DNA of 64,000 bases from Gemella haemolysans (GCF_012273215.1 NZ_CP050965.1:1348541-1412540), one strand, 5' to 3'; counted from the first letter of the stretch, positions 30,631 to 38,824 are shown. The notes: generated by a model from the sequence alone, not told the origin. Made by a program: numbers and translations.

Positions 30631-31161
30631 TTAATTATCTATCTCTACTTTTAATACTTTACCTGATACTGCATCTACTACTACATCATACTCTAATCCA
30701 TTAGCACGTGCTTCTACTTTGTACACGTATAAAGATGATCCATTATTTTTCGGCGCATAGTCATCTTCGTATTTAGGTTTAATTTTTACAAAGTTAATAT
30801 TTTGCTCCGATACTGATATTGCCTCTGCTACAATTGAGCGAATCTCTTGTTGTGACTTAGCATTTTGTTGTGTATTGTTGTTATTTCCGTTGTTATTTGA
30901 ATCTGTTTGATTTCCTGTATTCAACTTAATATTTGAGTAAGCATCTTGAATTTTACTTCTTTGTGCAGTTTCATATTTATCATATGCATAGGCTCCTACT
31001 CCACCAGTCACCACTACAACTAATGCTCCGATAATTAATGGTTTTAAAAAATTTCTTTTTGTTTTTTTAGGTTGTTCATTATATTGGTTTTCATATTCGA
31101 TATTTTCTACATAAGTTCCTTCAATTGTTTCGATTTCGTTATTATTTATATTTTTTGTCAT
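30631..31161 (-). CDS. Membrane-anchored PepSY-domain protein
   Basis: Protein of 176 residues. An acidic cytoplasmic N-terminus with a KKTKRNF basic anchor (about 32-38), one membrane helix (about 40-60), an Asn/Gln-rich linker (about 80-101), then a C-terminal PepSY domain (about 103-175; YKVEARANGLEYDVVVDAVS, SGKVLKVEID). PepSY proteins are often inhibitors or sensors outside the cell. It lies behind four tandem promoter-like repeats and next to a two-component system, which probably controls it. Confidence 0.8.
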   Translation of the reverse strand: MTKNINNNEIETIEGTYVENIEYENQYNEQPKKTKRNFLKPLIIGALVVVVTGGVGAYAYDKYETAQRSKIQDAYSNIKLNTGNQTDSNNNGNNNNTQQNAKSQQEIRSIVAEAISVSEQNINFVKIKPKYEDDYAPKNNGSSLYVYKVEARANGLEYDVVVDAVSGKVLKVEIDN

Positions 31162-31184
31162 TTTTAATTTACCTCTTTTTCTTT

Positions 31185-31448
31185 ATATTTTTATTATATC
31201 TTCGTTTTATGAACGTTAAATGAAGATTTCATTTTTATTCTTCTCTTTCGATATTTTTATTATATCTTTATTTTATGAACGTTAAATGAAGATTTCATTT
31301 TTATTCTTCTCTTTCGATATTTTTATTATATCTTTATTTTATGAACGTTAAATGAAGATTTCACTTTTGTTCTTCTTTTAAGATATTTTTATTATATCTA
31401 TGTTTTATGAATCTTAAATGAAGATTCATATTAATTTATAATTTTCTA
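31185..31448 (-). repeat. Four tandem 66-bp promoter-like repeats
   Basis: Copies begin at 31185, 31251, 31317 and 31383; the last is diverged. On the minus strand each has direct repeats TTCATTTAACG and TTCATAAAACG (11-bp phase, typical of OmpR-family regulator sites) and a TATAAT (31193-31198, 31259-31264, 31325-31330, 31391-31396) 17 bases after a weak -35 overlapping the repeats. The array points at the PepSY gene. Confidence 0.8.
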
Positions 31449-31461
31449 AAATATAAAAAAG

Positions 31462-31509
31462 GAGTGACTCAAAAAAATCGATTTCTACATTACGATTTTC
31501 GAGTCACTC
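31462..31509 (-). terminator. Terminator hairpin of the GAGTGACTC family
   Basis: GAGTGACTC and GAGTCACTC arms with inner AAATCGATTT/ATTACGATTTT complementarity, 14 bases after the kinase stop. It is a half-length relative of the elements at 18934 and 38825. Confidence 0.75.
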
Positions 31510-31522
31510 TTCCTCATTTTTT

Positions 31523-32866
31523 TTAAAGATTAACTACAAATTTTGTTCCTTTTGGTTTATTATCTAAAACAGCTATTTTACCATTATGTAATTCTACTAT
31601 TTTTTTCGTTATAGATAAACCTAGCCCTGAAGAGTTATCTTCTGTTGTTGTCCTTGATTTATCTACTTTGTAAAATCTATCCCAAATATGTTTTTTCTCA
31701 TTATCATTTATCCCTATTCCGTCATCTGTAACTTCAAGTATTATTCTATTTCTTTTTGCTAAACAAACTTTTACTTCTGTTTCCGCATATTTCAAAGCAT
31801 TAGATAATAAGTTATCTATCATTCTCATAATTAACGCTTCATTAGCATTTACTATTATATTTTCTTCTATATTTAATGATAATTTTATATTCCTATTATC
31901 AAATAAGATTTTATAGTCTTCCAAAGTATATTTTATTCGATCCGACAAATTTAGTTCTTCTTTTGGAATCTCTAAACGACTATCTAATCTAGCTAATTCT
32001 AAAATTTGATTTATCATAGAAGTCATTCTCTTACTTTGTCTTTCTATAACATCAAAAGATTCCTTTGCATCTTCCACAGAATCGGTATACTTAGCTCCAT
32101 ATTCACTTTCTGCCATTATTACGGAAATCGGTGTTCTAAGTTCATGTGATACATCTGAACTAAATTGACGTTCTCTTTTCGAAGAATTCTCTAATGTTTC
32201 TAACATTTCATTAAAAACTTTACCTAATTTATGCACTTCATCCGCACCATCTTTTATAGTAATTCTTTTACTAAGGTCATTACTCTTTGCGATAGCATCA
32301 GCAGTTTCAGTCATATCTCTAACGGGTTTTAATGAACTCCTAATAATTAAATATCCACCATACATTATAACTATTATAACAAACGGGCTTCCTATACTTA
32401 TTATTAATGGTAATATCCAACTATTAATATTATTAGTAATTTGTATTACTCCTCGGACATATTTTCCATTTCCTAAGCGCGCAGAACTTGTTTCTAAATC
32501 ATAATACAGATATTTATTATTAGTAACATCTTTATACTCGGAAATAACTCCTAGACTAAAATCATTAACTTTAAAATTTCTTGGCACAGCCCCTGCAACA
32601 AGGTTCCCATCTTTATCATAAACAGATAACGTAACACCATCCTCAAAAGGAGTAAACTTATCTCTTCCAGTAGAAATTTCTGTTACTTCTTCTATCAATC
32701 TTTTCTCACTATTTTTTCCTACTACACTATCTCTAACTAAAAATGTCCCAACTATCAATGATCCTATTAATAAAACTATAAATGTTGTATACCATAAAGT
32801 GATTTTGAAAGTTAATGATACTTTTCTAAATGGAAATATCGATAATTTCTTGATTCTATTTAACAA
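31523..32866 (-). CDS. Sensor histidine kinase with HAMP domain
   Basis: Protein of 447 residues. Two membrane helices (about 24-44 and 151-175), an extracytoplasmic domain between them, HAMP linker (about 176-230), HisKA with SSDVSHELRTP (His 241), and HATPase with LLSNALKYAE, DDGIGIN and SSGLGLSI. The start codon is TTG at 32866-32864, overlapping the end of the regulator gene, so translation is coupled. The pair resembles ArlRS/CsrRS-type systems in layout, but I cannot name it. Confidence 0.9.
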   Translation of the reverse strand: MLNRIKKLSIFPFRKVSLTFKITLWYTTFIVLLIGSLIVGTFLVRDSVVGKNSEKRLIEEVTEISTGRDKFTPFEDGVTLSVYDKDGNLVAGAVPRNFKVNDFSLGVISEYKDVTNNKYLYYDLETSSARLGNGKYVRGVIQITNNINSWILPLIISIGSPFVIIVIMYGGYLIIRSSLKPVRDMTETADAIAKSNDLSKRITIKDGADEVHKLGKVFNEMLETLENSSKRERQFSSDVSHELRTPISVIMAESEYGAKYTDSVEDAKESFDVIERQSKRMTSMINQILELARLDSRLEIPKEELNLSDRIKYTLEDYKILFDNRNIKLSLNIEENIIVNANEALIMRMIDNLLSNALKYAETEVKVCLAKRNRIILEVTDDGIGINDNEKKHIWDRFYKVDKSRTTTEDNSSGLGLSITKKIVELHNGKIAVLDNKPKGTKFVVNL

Positions 32867-33521
32867 AGTATCCTAACCCCCTTTTAGTGTAAATAATAGT
32901 CTTATCTGTACCGTTATCTAATTTTTTTCTAATATTTTTTATAATAACATCTACAATATTAGATGCCCCGTCATAATCATAATCCCAAACGTGGTTAAGA
33001 ATTTGATCGCGACTTAGGATACTCTCTTTATTTTTCATAAGATATTCTAATACCTCATATTCCTTACCAGTTAAGCCAATATTTTGACCATTTCTTAACA
33101 CTTGTTTCTTCGAAATATCCAAAACAACATCATCTACTTGGATAACATTAGTTGCTAAACCATAGTTACGTCTCATCAAAACTCTTATTCTAGCTAATAA
33201 CTCATCAAACTCAAACGGCTTAACTATATAATCATCTGCTCCGCTATCAAGACCAACGATTTTATCTTCTAAAGTATCTTTTGCTGTTAACATTATAACA
33301 GGTGTATTATTTTTACTCTCACGAAGTCTCGCTATAAACTCATAGCCATCAACATTTGGCATCATTATATCTGTAATAATCAAATCATACTCACTATAGC
33401 TAACAAAATCCAGAGCTTCTTCACCATCAAAACAACTATCTACACTATAATTATTTTTCTTTAAATGCTTAGTTATTATTCTATTCAAATCGCGTTCATC
33501 TTCAACAACAAGTATTTTCAT
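32856..33521 (-). CDS. OmpR/PhoB-family response regulator
   Basis: Protein of 221 residues, MKILVVEDERDL start, phospho-acceptor in LIITDIMMPNVDG (about Asp 51), KPF Lys, and a winged-helix end with VIIKNIRKKLDNG and TKRGLGYFVK. GAGGAG precedes the ATG. Upstream on the same strand lie a MITE remnant and a yybP-ykoY riboswitch, so expression may depend on manganese read-through. The likely binding sites are the 66-bp repeats before the PepSY gene (inference). Confidence 0.9.
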   Translation of the reverse strand: MKILVVEDERDLNRIITKHLKKNNYSVDSCFDGEEALDFVSYSEYDLIITDIMMPNVDGYEFIARLRESKNNTPVIMLTAKDTLEDKIVGLDSGADDYIVKPFEFDELLARIRVLMRRNYGLATNVIQVDDVVLDISKKQVLRNGQNIGLTGKEYEVLEYLMKNKESILSRDQILNHVWDYDYDGASNIVDVIIKNIRKKLDNGTDKTIIYTKRGLGYFVK

Positions 33522-33578
33522 AACAATCTCCTCGTACTAAATTTCTACTATATTTTACTTAATTAATATGTAAATGTA

Positions 33579-33665
33579 AAGATAGTGACTCAAAAATCGT
33601 AATTTCGAAGAAATCGATTTTATCTAGTCACTTTCCGCAGTGGTTTTTTGGAGTCAACTCCTTTA
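33579..33665. repeat. Internally deleted copy of the palindromic intergenic element
   Basis: It has the same outer ends as the 170-bp elements (TAGTGACTCAAAAATCG at left, GGAGTCAACTCC at right) and the CCGCAGTGG junction, but lacks the GATATC hairpin. It lies between the riboswitch terminator and the response regulator gene. Confidence 0.7.
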
Positions 33666-33712
33666 TAATTTCATTTACTATACATTCTAAAATAAAAAAA
33701 TGAATCTAAAAT

Positions 33713-33744
33713 GAAAAAAGACACCTATTCATAAATAGATGTCT
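33713..33744 (-). terminator. Riboswitch-linked intrinsic terminator
   Basis: Stem of 11 pairs (33744-33734 with 33729-33719, one G:U) and a TTTTTT run on the minus strand, starting 3 bases after the 3' end of the aptamer. This is the normal arrangement for a transcriptional riboswitch. Confidence 0.85.
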
Positions 33745-33746
33745 TA

Positions 33747-33818
33747 GACGTAATAGCCAAGATTTCAACCTGAGCCTCCTCCATCAAGGCGTACTCACTC
33801 TATACTACTCCTTACGTC
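33747..33818 (-). promoter_or_regulatory. yybP-ykoY manganese riboswitch aptamer
   Basis: Minus strand. The closing stem GACGTAA/TTACGTC (33818-33812 with 33753-33747) encloses the conserved elements of this class: AAGGAGTAG near the 5' side, GTGAGTACGCC in the middle, and GGCTCAGGTTG then TTGGCTA on the 3' side. An extended -10 (TGGTATAAT, about 33832-33824) lies just upstream. Members sense Mn2+ and usually precede MntP, TerC or P-type ATPase genes. The next gene here is a response regulator, about 190 bases past the terminator. Class assignment is by eye against known sequences. Confidence 0.75.
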
Positions 33819-33904
33819 ATTTTTATTATACCATATTAACTTTTTTCTTTCTATGTTAAAAAAGTTTGTTTAATATATAAAATATCAACGGAAAGTAAAA
33901 TAAA

Positions 33905-33929
33905 TAGAGCCTTGATTTCAAAGGCTCTA
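33905..33929 (-). terminator. Terminator of the ABC transporter operon
   Basis: TAGAGCCTT/AAGGCTCTA stem with a short loop, 8 bases after the ATPase gene stop. Confidence 0.85.
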
Positions 33930-33936
33930 TCTACTT

Positions 33937-34710
33937 TTATTCATTCTCTTCTAAATTATAAAGTAATTCATACAATGCTTTCGCATCCAGTTTTTCTTTT
34001 TCTTCTTTACTAATATCTCGAACTAACTCCCCACGATGTAGAACTATTATTCTGTTCCCATATTTGACTGCATCTTGAATATTGTGAGTTATCATTAAAG
34101 CTGTTAAGTTTTTCTCTTCAATCTTTTGTCGAGTAAGCTCCATTATTTTCTTCTGAGTTTTTGGATCTAGTGCAGCTGTATGTTCATCAAGAAGTAAAAG
34201 TTTTGGAGTAGTCATAGTTGCCATTAAAAGTGCTATAGCCTGACGTTGACCTCCAGATAATAGACCCATTTCACTATCTAATCTGTCTTCAAGACCTAAA
34301 TCTAAAGTTGCTAATAACTTTTTAAATAGTTCTCTATCTTCTTTAGTAGTTCCTGGTTTAAATCCTCTCACTTTACCACGGCGAAGTGCTAAGGACATAT
34401 TTTGTGCAACAGTCATACGAGGAGCTGTCCCATCTAAAGGATTTTGGAAGACTCTACTGATAAATCCTGCTCTCTTATGTTCTACTATACTACTTACATC
34501 TTTTCCTTCAATTAAAATCTCACCACCATCTAGTGAAAAAGAACCAGCAAGTGCGTTAAGAAACGTTGATTTCCCCGCTCCATTTCCTCCAAGAATAGTA
34601 ATGAAATCACCATCTTTGATTTCAAGACTAACATTTTTCAAAGCATGTTGTTCTCTAATCGTACCTGGAAAGAACGTTTTATCTATTTTATTAATTTTTA
34701 TAAATGACAT
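33937..34710 (-). CDS. ABC transporter ATP-binding protein (amino-acid/TrpX class importer)
   Basis: Protein of 257 residues with Walker A GGNGAGKST (about 42-50), signature LSGGQRQ (about 154-160), Walker B LLLLDEHTAALD and the switch His in MITHN. Energises the importer formed with the two upstream genes; only 3 bases separate it from the permease gene. AAAGGATG precedes the start. Confidence 0.92.
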   Translation of the reverse strand: MSFIKINKIDKTFFPGTIREQHALKNVSLEIKDGDFITILGGNGAGKSTFLNALAGSFSLDGGEILIEGKDVSSIVEHKRAGFISRVFQNPLDGTAPRMTVAQNMSLALRRGKVRGFKPGTTKEDRELFKKLLATLDLGLEDRLDSEMGLLSGGQRQAIALLMATMTTPKLLLLDEHTAALDPKTQKKIMELTRQKIEEKNLTALMITHNIQDAVKYGNRIIVLHRGELVRDISKEEKEKLDAKALYELLYNLEENE

Positions 34711-34713
34711 GAT

Positions 34714-35589
34714 CTATACATCCTTTCTCTTAGCTTTTAATTTTAATTGAGGCAATGTTAAGAATATGGCAATAACTAGTGCTGAAACTAATTTAAAATC
34801 ATTAGCACCGATAATATTAAGTTTTAACACTCCAACTAATAATAATCTATAGATAATTGCTCCACAAATGACACATATCAATCTTGTCGTAAAAGTCACA
34901 TCCTTGAAGATTACTTCACCTATAATAATTGCTGCTAAAGCTACTACTATAACTCCAATTCCGCTGTTAACATCAGAATAACCATTATTTTGTGCTAAAA
35001 TTGCACCAGCTAAAGAAATAATTCCATTAGCAAGCATTAATCCTAAAATCGTCATCGATTTAGTAGAAATACCTAGAGCAGTTGCCATTTTTTCATTATC
35101 CCCCGTTGCAATTAAACTCTGACCTAATTCTGTTGAAAAGAATAAAGACATAGCGAAGATAATTAATCCAGAAAGAATAATTCCAACAAGTACAGTATCA
35201 TAATGAGTTGGTAAGTTTAATCCCTGAATCTTACTAAAAATCGTATCTTTATTGATTAAACTTAAATTTGGTCTTCCCATAATTCTAAGATTCACCGATA
35301 GTAATGCAGTCATTGTTAAAATCCCAGCAAGTAAACTTGGTATCTTACAAACAGTAATTAAAAATCCTGTAACAAGTCCCGCTAACATTCCAGCTACTAT
35401 TGAAATCAATGTAGCAATAATAGGATTAATACCATTATGTATACAGATTACACATACCGCAGCTCCTAATGGATACGCACCTTCAGTCGTCATATCTGCA
35501 ATATTTAATACTCTAAAACTAATAAATAATCCAAGCGATAATATCCCCCACAGCATCCCCTGTGAAATCGCGGAAACAAATAAATCCAT
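34714..35589 (-). CDS. ABC transporter permease (TrpY/branched-chain-like fold)
   Basis: Membrane protein of 291 residues with eight or nine helices. MTTEGAYPLGAAVC and the GxxxG-rich helices are typical of permeases partnering DUF534/ABC_sub_bind proteins. AGAGGTG precedes the ATG. It pairs with the ATPase downstream and the binding protein upstream. Confidence 0.88.
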   Translation of the reverse strand: MDLFVSAISQGMLWGILSLGLFISFRVLNIADMTTEGAYPLGAAVCVICIHNGINPIIATLISIVAGMLAGLVTGFLITVCKIPSLLAGILTMTALLSVNLRIMGRPNLSLINKDTIFSKIQGLNLPTHYDTVLVGIILSGLIIFAMSLFFSTELGQSLIATGDNEKMATALGISTKSMTILGLMLANGIISLAGAILAQNNGYSDVNSGIGVIVVALAAIIIGEVIFKDVTFTTRLICVICGAIIYRLLLVGVLKLNIIGANDFKLVSALVIAIFLTLPQLKLKAKRKDV

Positions 35590-35639
35590 TTTACACCTCT
35601 TTTTTTATTTTTCCCTAAACTAATTTTATATAATTTAGA

Positions 35640-35683
35640 GCGACTCATAAACAACTATTTAGAATACTGATTTTATGAGCCGC
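35640..35683 (-). terminator. Hairpin between binding-protein and permease genes
   Basis: GCGACTCATAAA pairs with TTTATGAGCCGC (one mismatch). There is no strong T-run, so it is more likely a partial terminator or an RNA-stabilising structure that raises the binding protein above the membrane subunits. Confidence 0.5.
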
Positions 35684-35739
35684 CCCTTTAATTTATTTAC
35701 TGCCTAAAATAGTTTGTTAATAATATAATATCAATAATA

Positions 35740-36744
35740 TTATTTTTTATCTACTACTTTTGCTTTATCTTTAATTTCTTTTGGAATTTCAATTCCTAAT
35801 TGTTTTGCTTTTGCTTCATTTAGATAAATTACACCTTCATTAGCAAGTACGATTGGCATATCTTTAGTGTCTGCACCTTTTAATACTTTAGCAACAACTT
35901 TAGCTGTTTCTACACCGATTTGATATTGGTCAACACCTAGTCCTAAAAGTCCTCCGTCAGCTACCATTGTGTCTGCAGATGGGAATACTGGAATTTTCTT
36001 AGCGTCTGTTACTTTTACTACTGTTGCCATTGCACTAGCGATTGTGTTATCGATTGGTACAAAAATTGCATCAGTTTGTGAAGCAAGGCTTTCTGTTACT
36101 TGTTGAATATCATTTGTGTTTGCTACTGTTGATACTTTAACTTCTAATCCTAATTCTTTAGCTAATTTTTCAGCTTCTTGAGCTTGTTTTACAGAGTTAT
36201 CTTCACTTGCTGTGTATAGAATACCAACTTTTTTCATGTTAGGTAATACTTTTTTCATGATTTCAAGTTGTTGTTTAATTGGAGTTCTATCACTAACACC
36301 AGTAATATTGTTTCCTGGTTTATCTTCAGCTTTAATTAATCCTGCTTCAACTGGATAAGTAATACCACCCATAATGATTGGTTTATCTTTAGTTGCGTTT
36401 GATAGAGATAAAGTAGCTGGTGTTGTAATACCTACTAAGATATCGTTGTTATCTGTAACTAATTTTTGACCCATACTCGCTAAGTTACTTTGATCACCTT
36501 GAGCATTTTGAAGATCAATTTTTAAATTCTTACCAACTTCATATCCTTCTTTTTTAAGTCCATCTTCTAAACCTTTATAAATTTGGTCAAGCGCTGGGTG
36601 ACTAAGTAATTGAAGTACCCCTACTTTTACCTCTTTATTATCAACTTTTTTAGTATCTTCACCTTTCTTACTTGAGAAGTAACCATAACCTAATACACAA
36701 ACTAATAATACCGCGAATGCTACAAAAATTTTATTTATTTTCAT
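35740..36744 (-). CDS. ABC substrate-binding protein, TrpX/ABC_sub_bind family
   Basis: Protein of 334 residues from ATG 36744 (AAGGAG upstream; the earlier in-frame start at 36789 lacks one). N-terminal hydrophobic segment (about 5-22) with an atypical lipobox-like LLVC. The mature part follows the DUF534 pattern: VGVLQLLSHPALDQIYKG, NAQGDQSNLASMGQKL, VEAGLI, NNITGVSD, KKVGILYTASEDNS and a late GLLGLGVDQYQIG. Streptococcal relatives are called TrpX and are linked to tryptophan uptake. The Trp codon in the leader peptide upstream supports that. Substrate otherwise unproven. Confidence 0.85.
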   Translation of the reverse strand: MKINKIFVAFAVLLVCVLGYGYFSSKKGEDTKKVDNKEVKVGVLQLLSHPALDQIYKGLEDGLKKEGYEVGKNLKIDLQNAQGDQSNLASMGQKLVTDNNDILVGITTPATLSLSNATKDKPIIMGGITYPVEAGLIKAEDKPGNNITGVSDRTPIKQQLEIMKKVLPNMKKVGILYTASEDNSVKQAQEAEKLAKELGLEVKVSTVANTNDIQQVTESLASQTDAIFVPIDNTIASAMATVVKVTDAKKIPVFPSADTMVADGGLLGLGVDQYQIGVETAKVVAKVLKGADTKDMPIVLANEGVIYLNEAKAKQLGIEIPKEIKDKAKVVDKK

Positions 36745-36810
36745 TTTAATAATCTCCTTTTTTTCTTTAATAATATTTTTTGTAATCAAATTTTAGAAGC
36801 GTATCTATAG

Positions 36811-36989
36811 AAAAAGACCACTAGCATAATATCTAGTGGTCCCTCGACATTTTTTTAATATAAAAAACCACCTAGATATTTCTATGTGGTCTCATTTTTT
36901 CATCACAAATAATCCACATAGATACTTACTTCTCACCTGAGAGTCGTATCTATGTTAAAAAGAAACAAGATCGACTCAGTATCTAGTGG
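36811..36989 (-). promoter_or_regulatory. Attenuator with alternative hairpins and two tandem terminators
   Basis: On the RNA: segment A, CCACTAGATACT (36989-36978), overlaps the leader stop. B, AGTATCTATGTGG (36926-36914), pairs with A (one bulge) or with C, CCACATAGA (36889-36881). C otherwise pairs with TCTAGGTGG (36876-36868) to form terminator 1 with a T6 run. Terminator 2 (GACCACTAG/CTAGTGGTC, 36841-36816) follows with T5. GAGTCG/CGACTC (36977-36972, 36946-36941) can nest inside A:B. So A:B permits termination and B:C prevents terminator 1. It does not carry the T-box consensus. Confidence 0.75.
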
Positions 36990-37039
36990 CTTTGCCAACG
37001 AATATTTAATTGTAGCGTGTCAACTTGATACAGTTTCAT
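36983..37039 (-). CDS. Leader peptide of the TrpX-type transporter operon
   Basis: Short frame too small for routine ORF calling: MKLYQVDTLQLNIRWQSH, 18 residues, ATG 37039, stop TAG 36985-36983. It has an AAAGGAG site 11 bases upstream and begins about 30 bases after the promoter. A single Trp (residue 15, codon 36997-36995) lies four codons before the stop. The stop codon is inside attenuator segment A. This placement is expected of a ribosome-sensing leader peptide responding to charged tRNA-Trp or free tryptophan. Not a known named peptide as far as I can tell. Confidence 0.7.
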   Translation of the reverse strand: MKLYQVDTLQLNIRWQSH

Positions 37040-37076
37040 AAATCTTTTTTCTCCTTTACGTTTAATTCTTGTTTAC

Positions 37077-37105
37077 ATTATAGCAACAGTTTTTTTTATT
37101 GTCAA
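37077..37105 (-). promoter_or_regulatory. Consensus promoter of the TrpX-type operon
   Basis: TTGACA (37105-37100), exactly 17 bases, TATAAT (37082-37077): a perfect sigma-A promoter, which makes sense where control is by attenuation downstream. Confidence 0.9.
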
Positions 37106-37298
37106 GATATTTTTCTAAAAAAATTAAAAGATTCTGACAATTTATCTAAAATTATTCATACCTTTGAATTTTCAGCTTGTAAAGAAAATAGTAAATACAA
37201 ATATTTTCAAAAGAATATTAAAAAGATATTAATAGTGTTTTATGTATATTTGCTGTACTATAAAAACTAAGGTGTTTTCTCAATATTTTTTGAAACTT
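37106..37298. other. Intergenic region between divergent promoters
   Basis: AT-rich with no gene that I can support; an 81-codon frame at 37025-37270 on the plus strand is low complexity, lacks a good start signal and overlaps the leader region. Confidence 0.5.
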
Positions 37299-37492
37299 AT
37301 GAAAATAATTCGTTTTCATAGCTAAAATATTGATATTTAAATATTAATACACATATAGAAACTTTCAGACTACTGTTATACAGCCATTTATTATTAATTA
37401 TAATAAATAGTATTTTACATGAAAATAAAATTGAAAATATATCATTTTCATGAAAATTTACACTTGAAAATACATTTTCAGAGGAGTATGAT
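37299..37492 (+). promoter_or_regulatory. MFS gene promoter with repeated TGAAAAT/ATTTTCA palindromes
   Basis: Promoter TTGAAA (37464-37469), 17 bases, TATGAT (37487-37492). Inverted repeats of TGAAAA...TTTTCA occur at 37299-37319, 37432-37450 and 37465-37480 (TGAAAATACATTTTCA), and TTTTCATGAAAA lies at 37445-37456. The last palindrome overlaps the -35, as expected of a repressor site. Cognate regulator unknown. Confidence 0.6.
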
Positions 37493-37530
37493 AGATATAT
37501 GTTATTAAAAAATAAGTTAGGAGAATTTTT

Positions 37531-38748
37531 ATGGATAGCCAGATAGCTATAGAAGAAAAAGACAAATTATTTAATAAAGGATTTATAACAATAACTACAA
37601 TTAATTTTATCGTATTTTTAATTTATTACTGTTTCGTAGTTATTACAGCAAAATACGCAACGTCTCAACTAGGTGCTACTGCTGCTCAGGCAGGATTCGC
37701 CGCTGGTATTTATATTATCGGTACACTTGTTGCTAGACTTTATATTGGGAAAAAATTAGAAATTGTTGGGCGTAAACAAATTTTACGTTTTGGAGCGTTA
37801 ATCTATTTAATCACAACAGCAGCTTACCTAATTTCATCTAACATTGTTATTTTAGATACAGTTCGTTTCTTAAATGGATTTGCTTATGGGACTATCTCTA
37901 CTGCAGCTAATGCAATAGTTACAACTTACATTCCTAAATCTCGTAACGGTGAAGGTATTAACTACTACGGATTAAGTACAAGTTTAGCAGCTGCAATCGG
38001 ACCATTTATTGGTATGTTATTACTTCCTATTACAGGATTTAATGCAGTTATTATTTTAGCAATCGTATTATCTGTAGCAGTTACAATTGCTTGTTTCTTA
38101 TTCCCAGTTCAAAATATCGAATTAGACGAAAAACAAAAAAAATTATTAAACAGCTGGGCTTTAAATACATTTATTGAATACAAAGTATTATTCATCTCTA
38201 CTGTAGCATTCCTAGTTGGTTTAGCTTACTCTAGTGTATTAGGATTCTTATCTATCTACGCTGATAGCTTAAACTTATCTACTGCTGGAGCATTCTTCTT
38301 TGTAGTATATGCTCTTATCGTTACAGTTACTCGTCCATTCGCAGGACGCGTATTCGATGCACGTGGTGAGAATGCAGTTATGTATCCAAGTTTTGTATTC
38401 TTAACATTAGGATTATTAATGTTAAGTTTCACAAACGGTAGCTTCATGTTATTATTCTCTGGTGCTTTAATCGGTTTAGGATATGGAACATTCATGTCAA
38501 ACGGACAAGCTGTTTGTTTAAAACTTGTTGATTCTACTAAAGTAGGTATTGCATTATCTACATACTTCATCGGATTAGACCTTGGTCTTGGATTTGGACC
38601 ATATGCACTAGGTACTGTTCAAGGAATCTTATCATACAGAGGAATTTACATCCTTTGTGCAATAGTAACAATTGGAGTAACTGTTCTTTACGCTATGTTC
38701 TACAAAGCTAAAGAAGTACCAGTGTTAAAAACTAAAACTAGTCGATAG
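37531..38748 (+). CDS. Major facilitator superfamily transporter
   Basis: Protein of 405 residues with 12 hydrophobic helices. The loop between helices 2 and 3 reads GKKLEIVGRKQIL, the MFS motif A region (G-x3-D/E-x2-G-R-R/K). The family of YfkF-like drug or metabolite exporters has similar N-terminal sequence, but the substrate cannot be named. TTAGGAG precedes the ATG. Strong codon bias suggests good expression. The repeated palindromes upstream suggest inducible control by a dedicated repressor. Confidence 0.85.
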   Translation: MDSQIAIEEKDKLFNKGFITITTINFIVFLIYYCFVVITAKYATSQLGATAAQAGFAAGIYIIGTLVARLYIGKKLEIVGRKQILRFGALIYLITTAAYLISSNIVILDTVRFLNGFAYGTISTAANAIVTTYIPKSRNGEGINYYGLSTSLAAAIGPFIGMLLLPITGFNAVIILAIVLSVAVTIACFLFPVQNIELDEKQKKLLNSWALNTFIEYKVLFISTVAFLVGLAYSSVLGFLSIYADSLNLSTAGAFFFVVYALIVTVTRPFAGRVFDARGENAVMYPSFVFLTLGLLMLSFTNGSFMLLFSGALIGLGYGTFMSNGQAVCLKLVDSTKVGIALSTYFIGLDLGLGFGPYALGTVQGILSYRGIYILCAIVTIGVTVLYAMFYKAKEVPVLKTKTSR

Positions 38749-38768
38749 TAATATTAAAAACTTTAAAA

Positions 38769-38799
38769 AGTAGTCCTAAATTAAGGGCTACTTTTTTTA
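38769..38799 (+). terminator. Terminator of the MFS gene
   Basis: AGTAGTCCT/AGGGCTACT stem (one G:U), 6-base loop, T7 run. Confidence 0.9.
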
Positions 38800-38824
38800 T
38801 AGATATTTATTATTAATAACAAAA

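Noticed and set aside
31185-31448. CRISPR array
   Set aside because: The 66-bp units are tandem and nearly identical throughout, without unique spacers.
36811-37070. T-box riboswitch before the TrpX-type operon
   Set aside because: No AGGGTGGNACCGCG sequence or specifier-loop arrangement was found; leader-peptide attenuation fits better.
37025-37270. 81-codon plus-strand frame between the divergent promoters
   Set aside because: Low complexity, no ribosome site, overlaps the promoter and leader peptide on the other strand.
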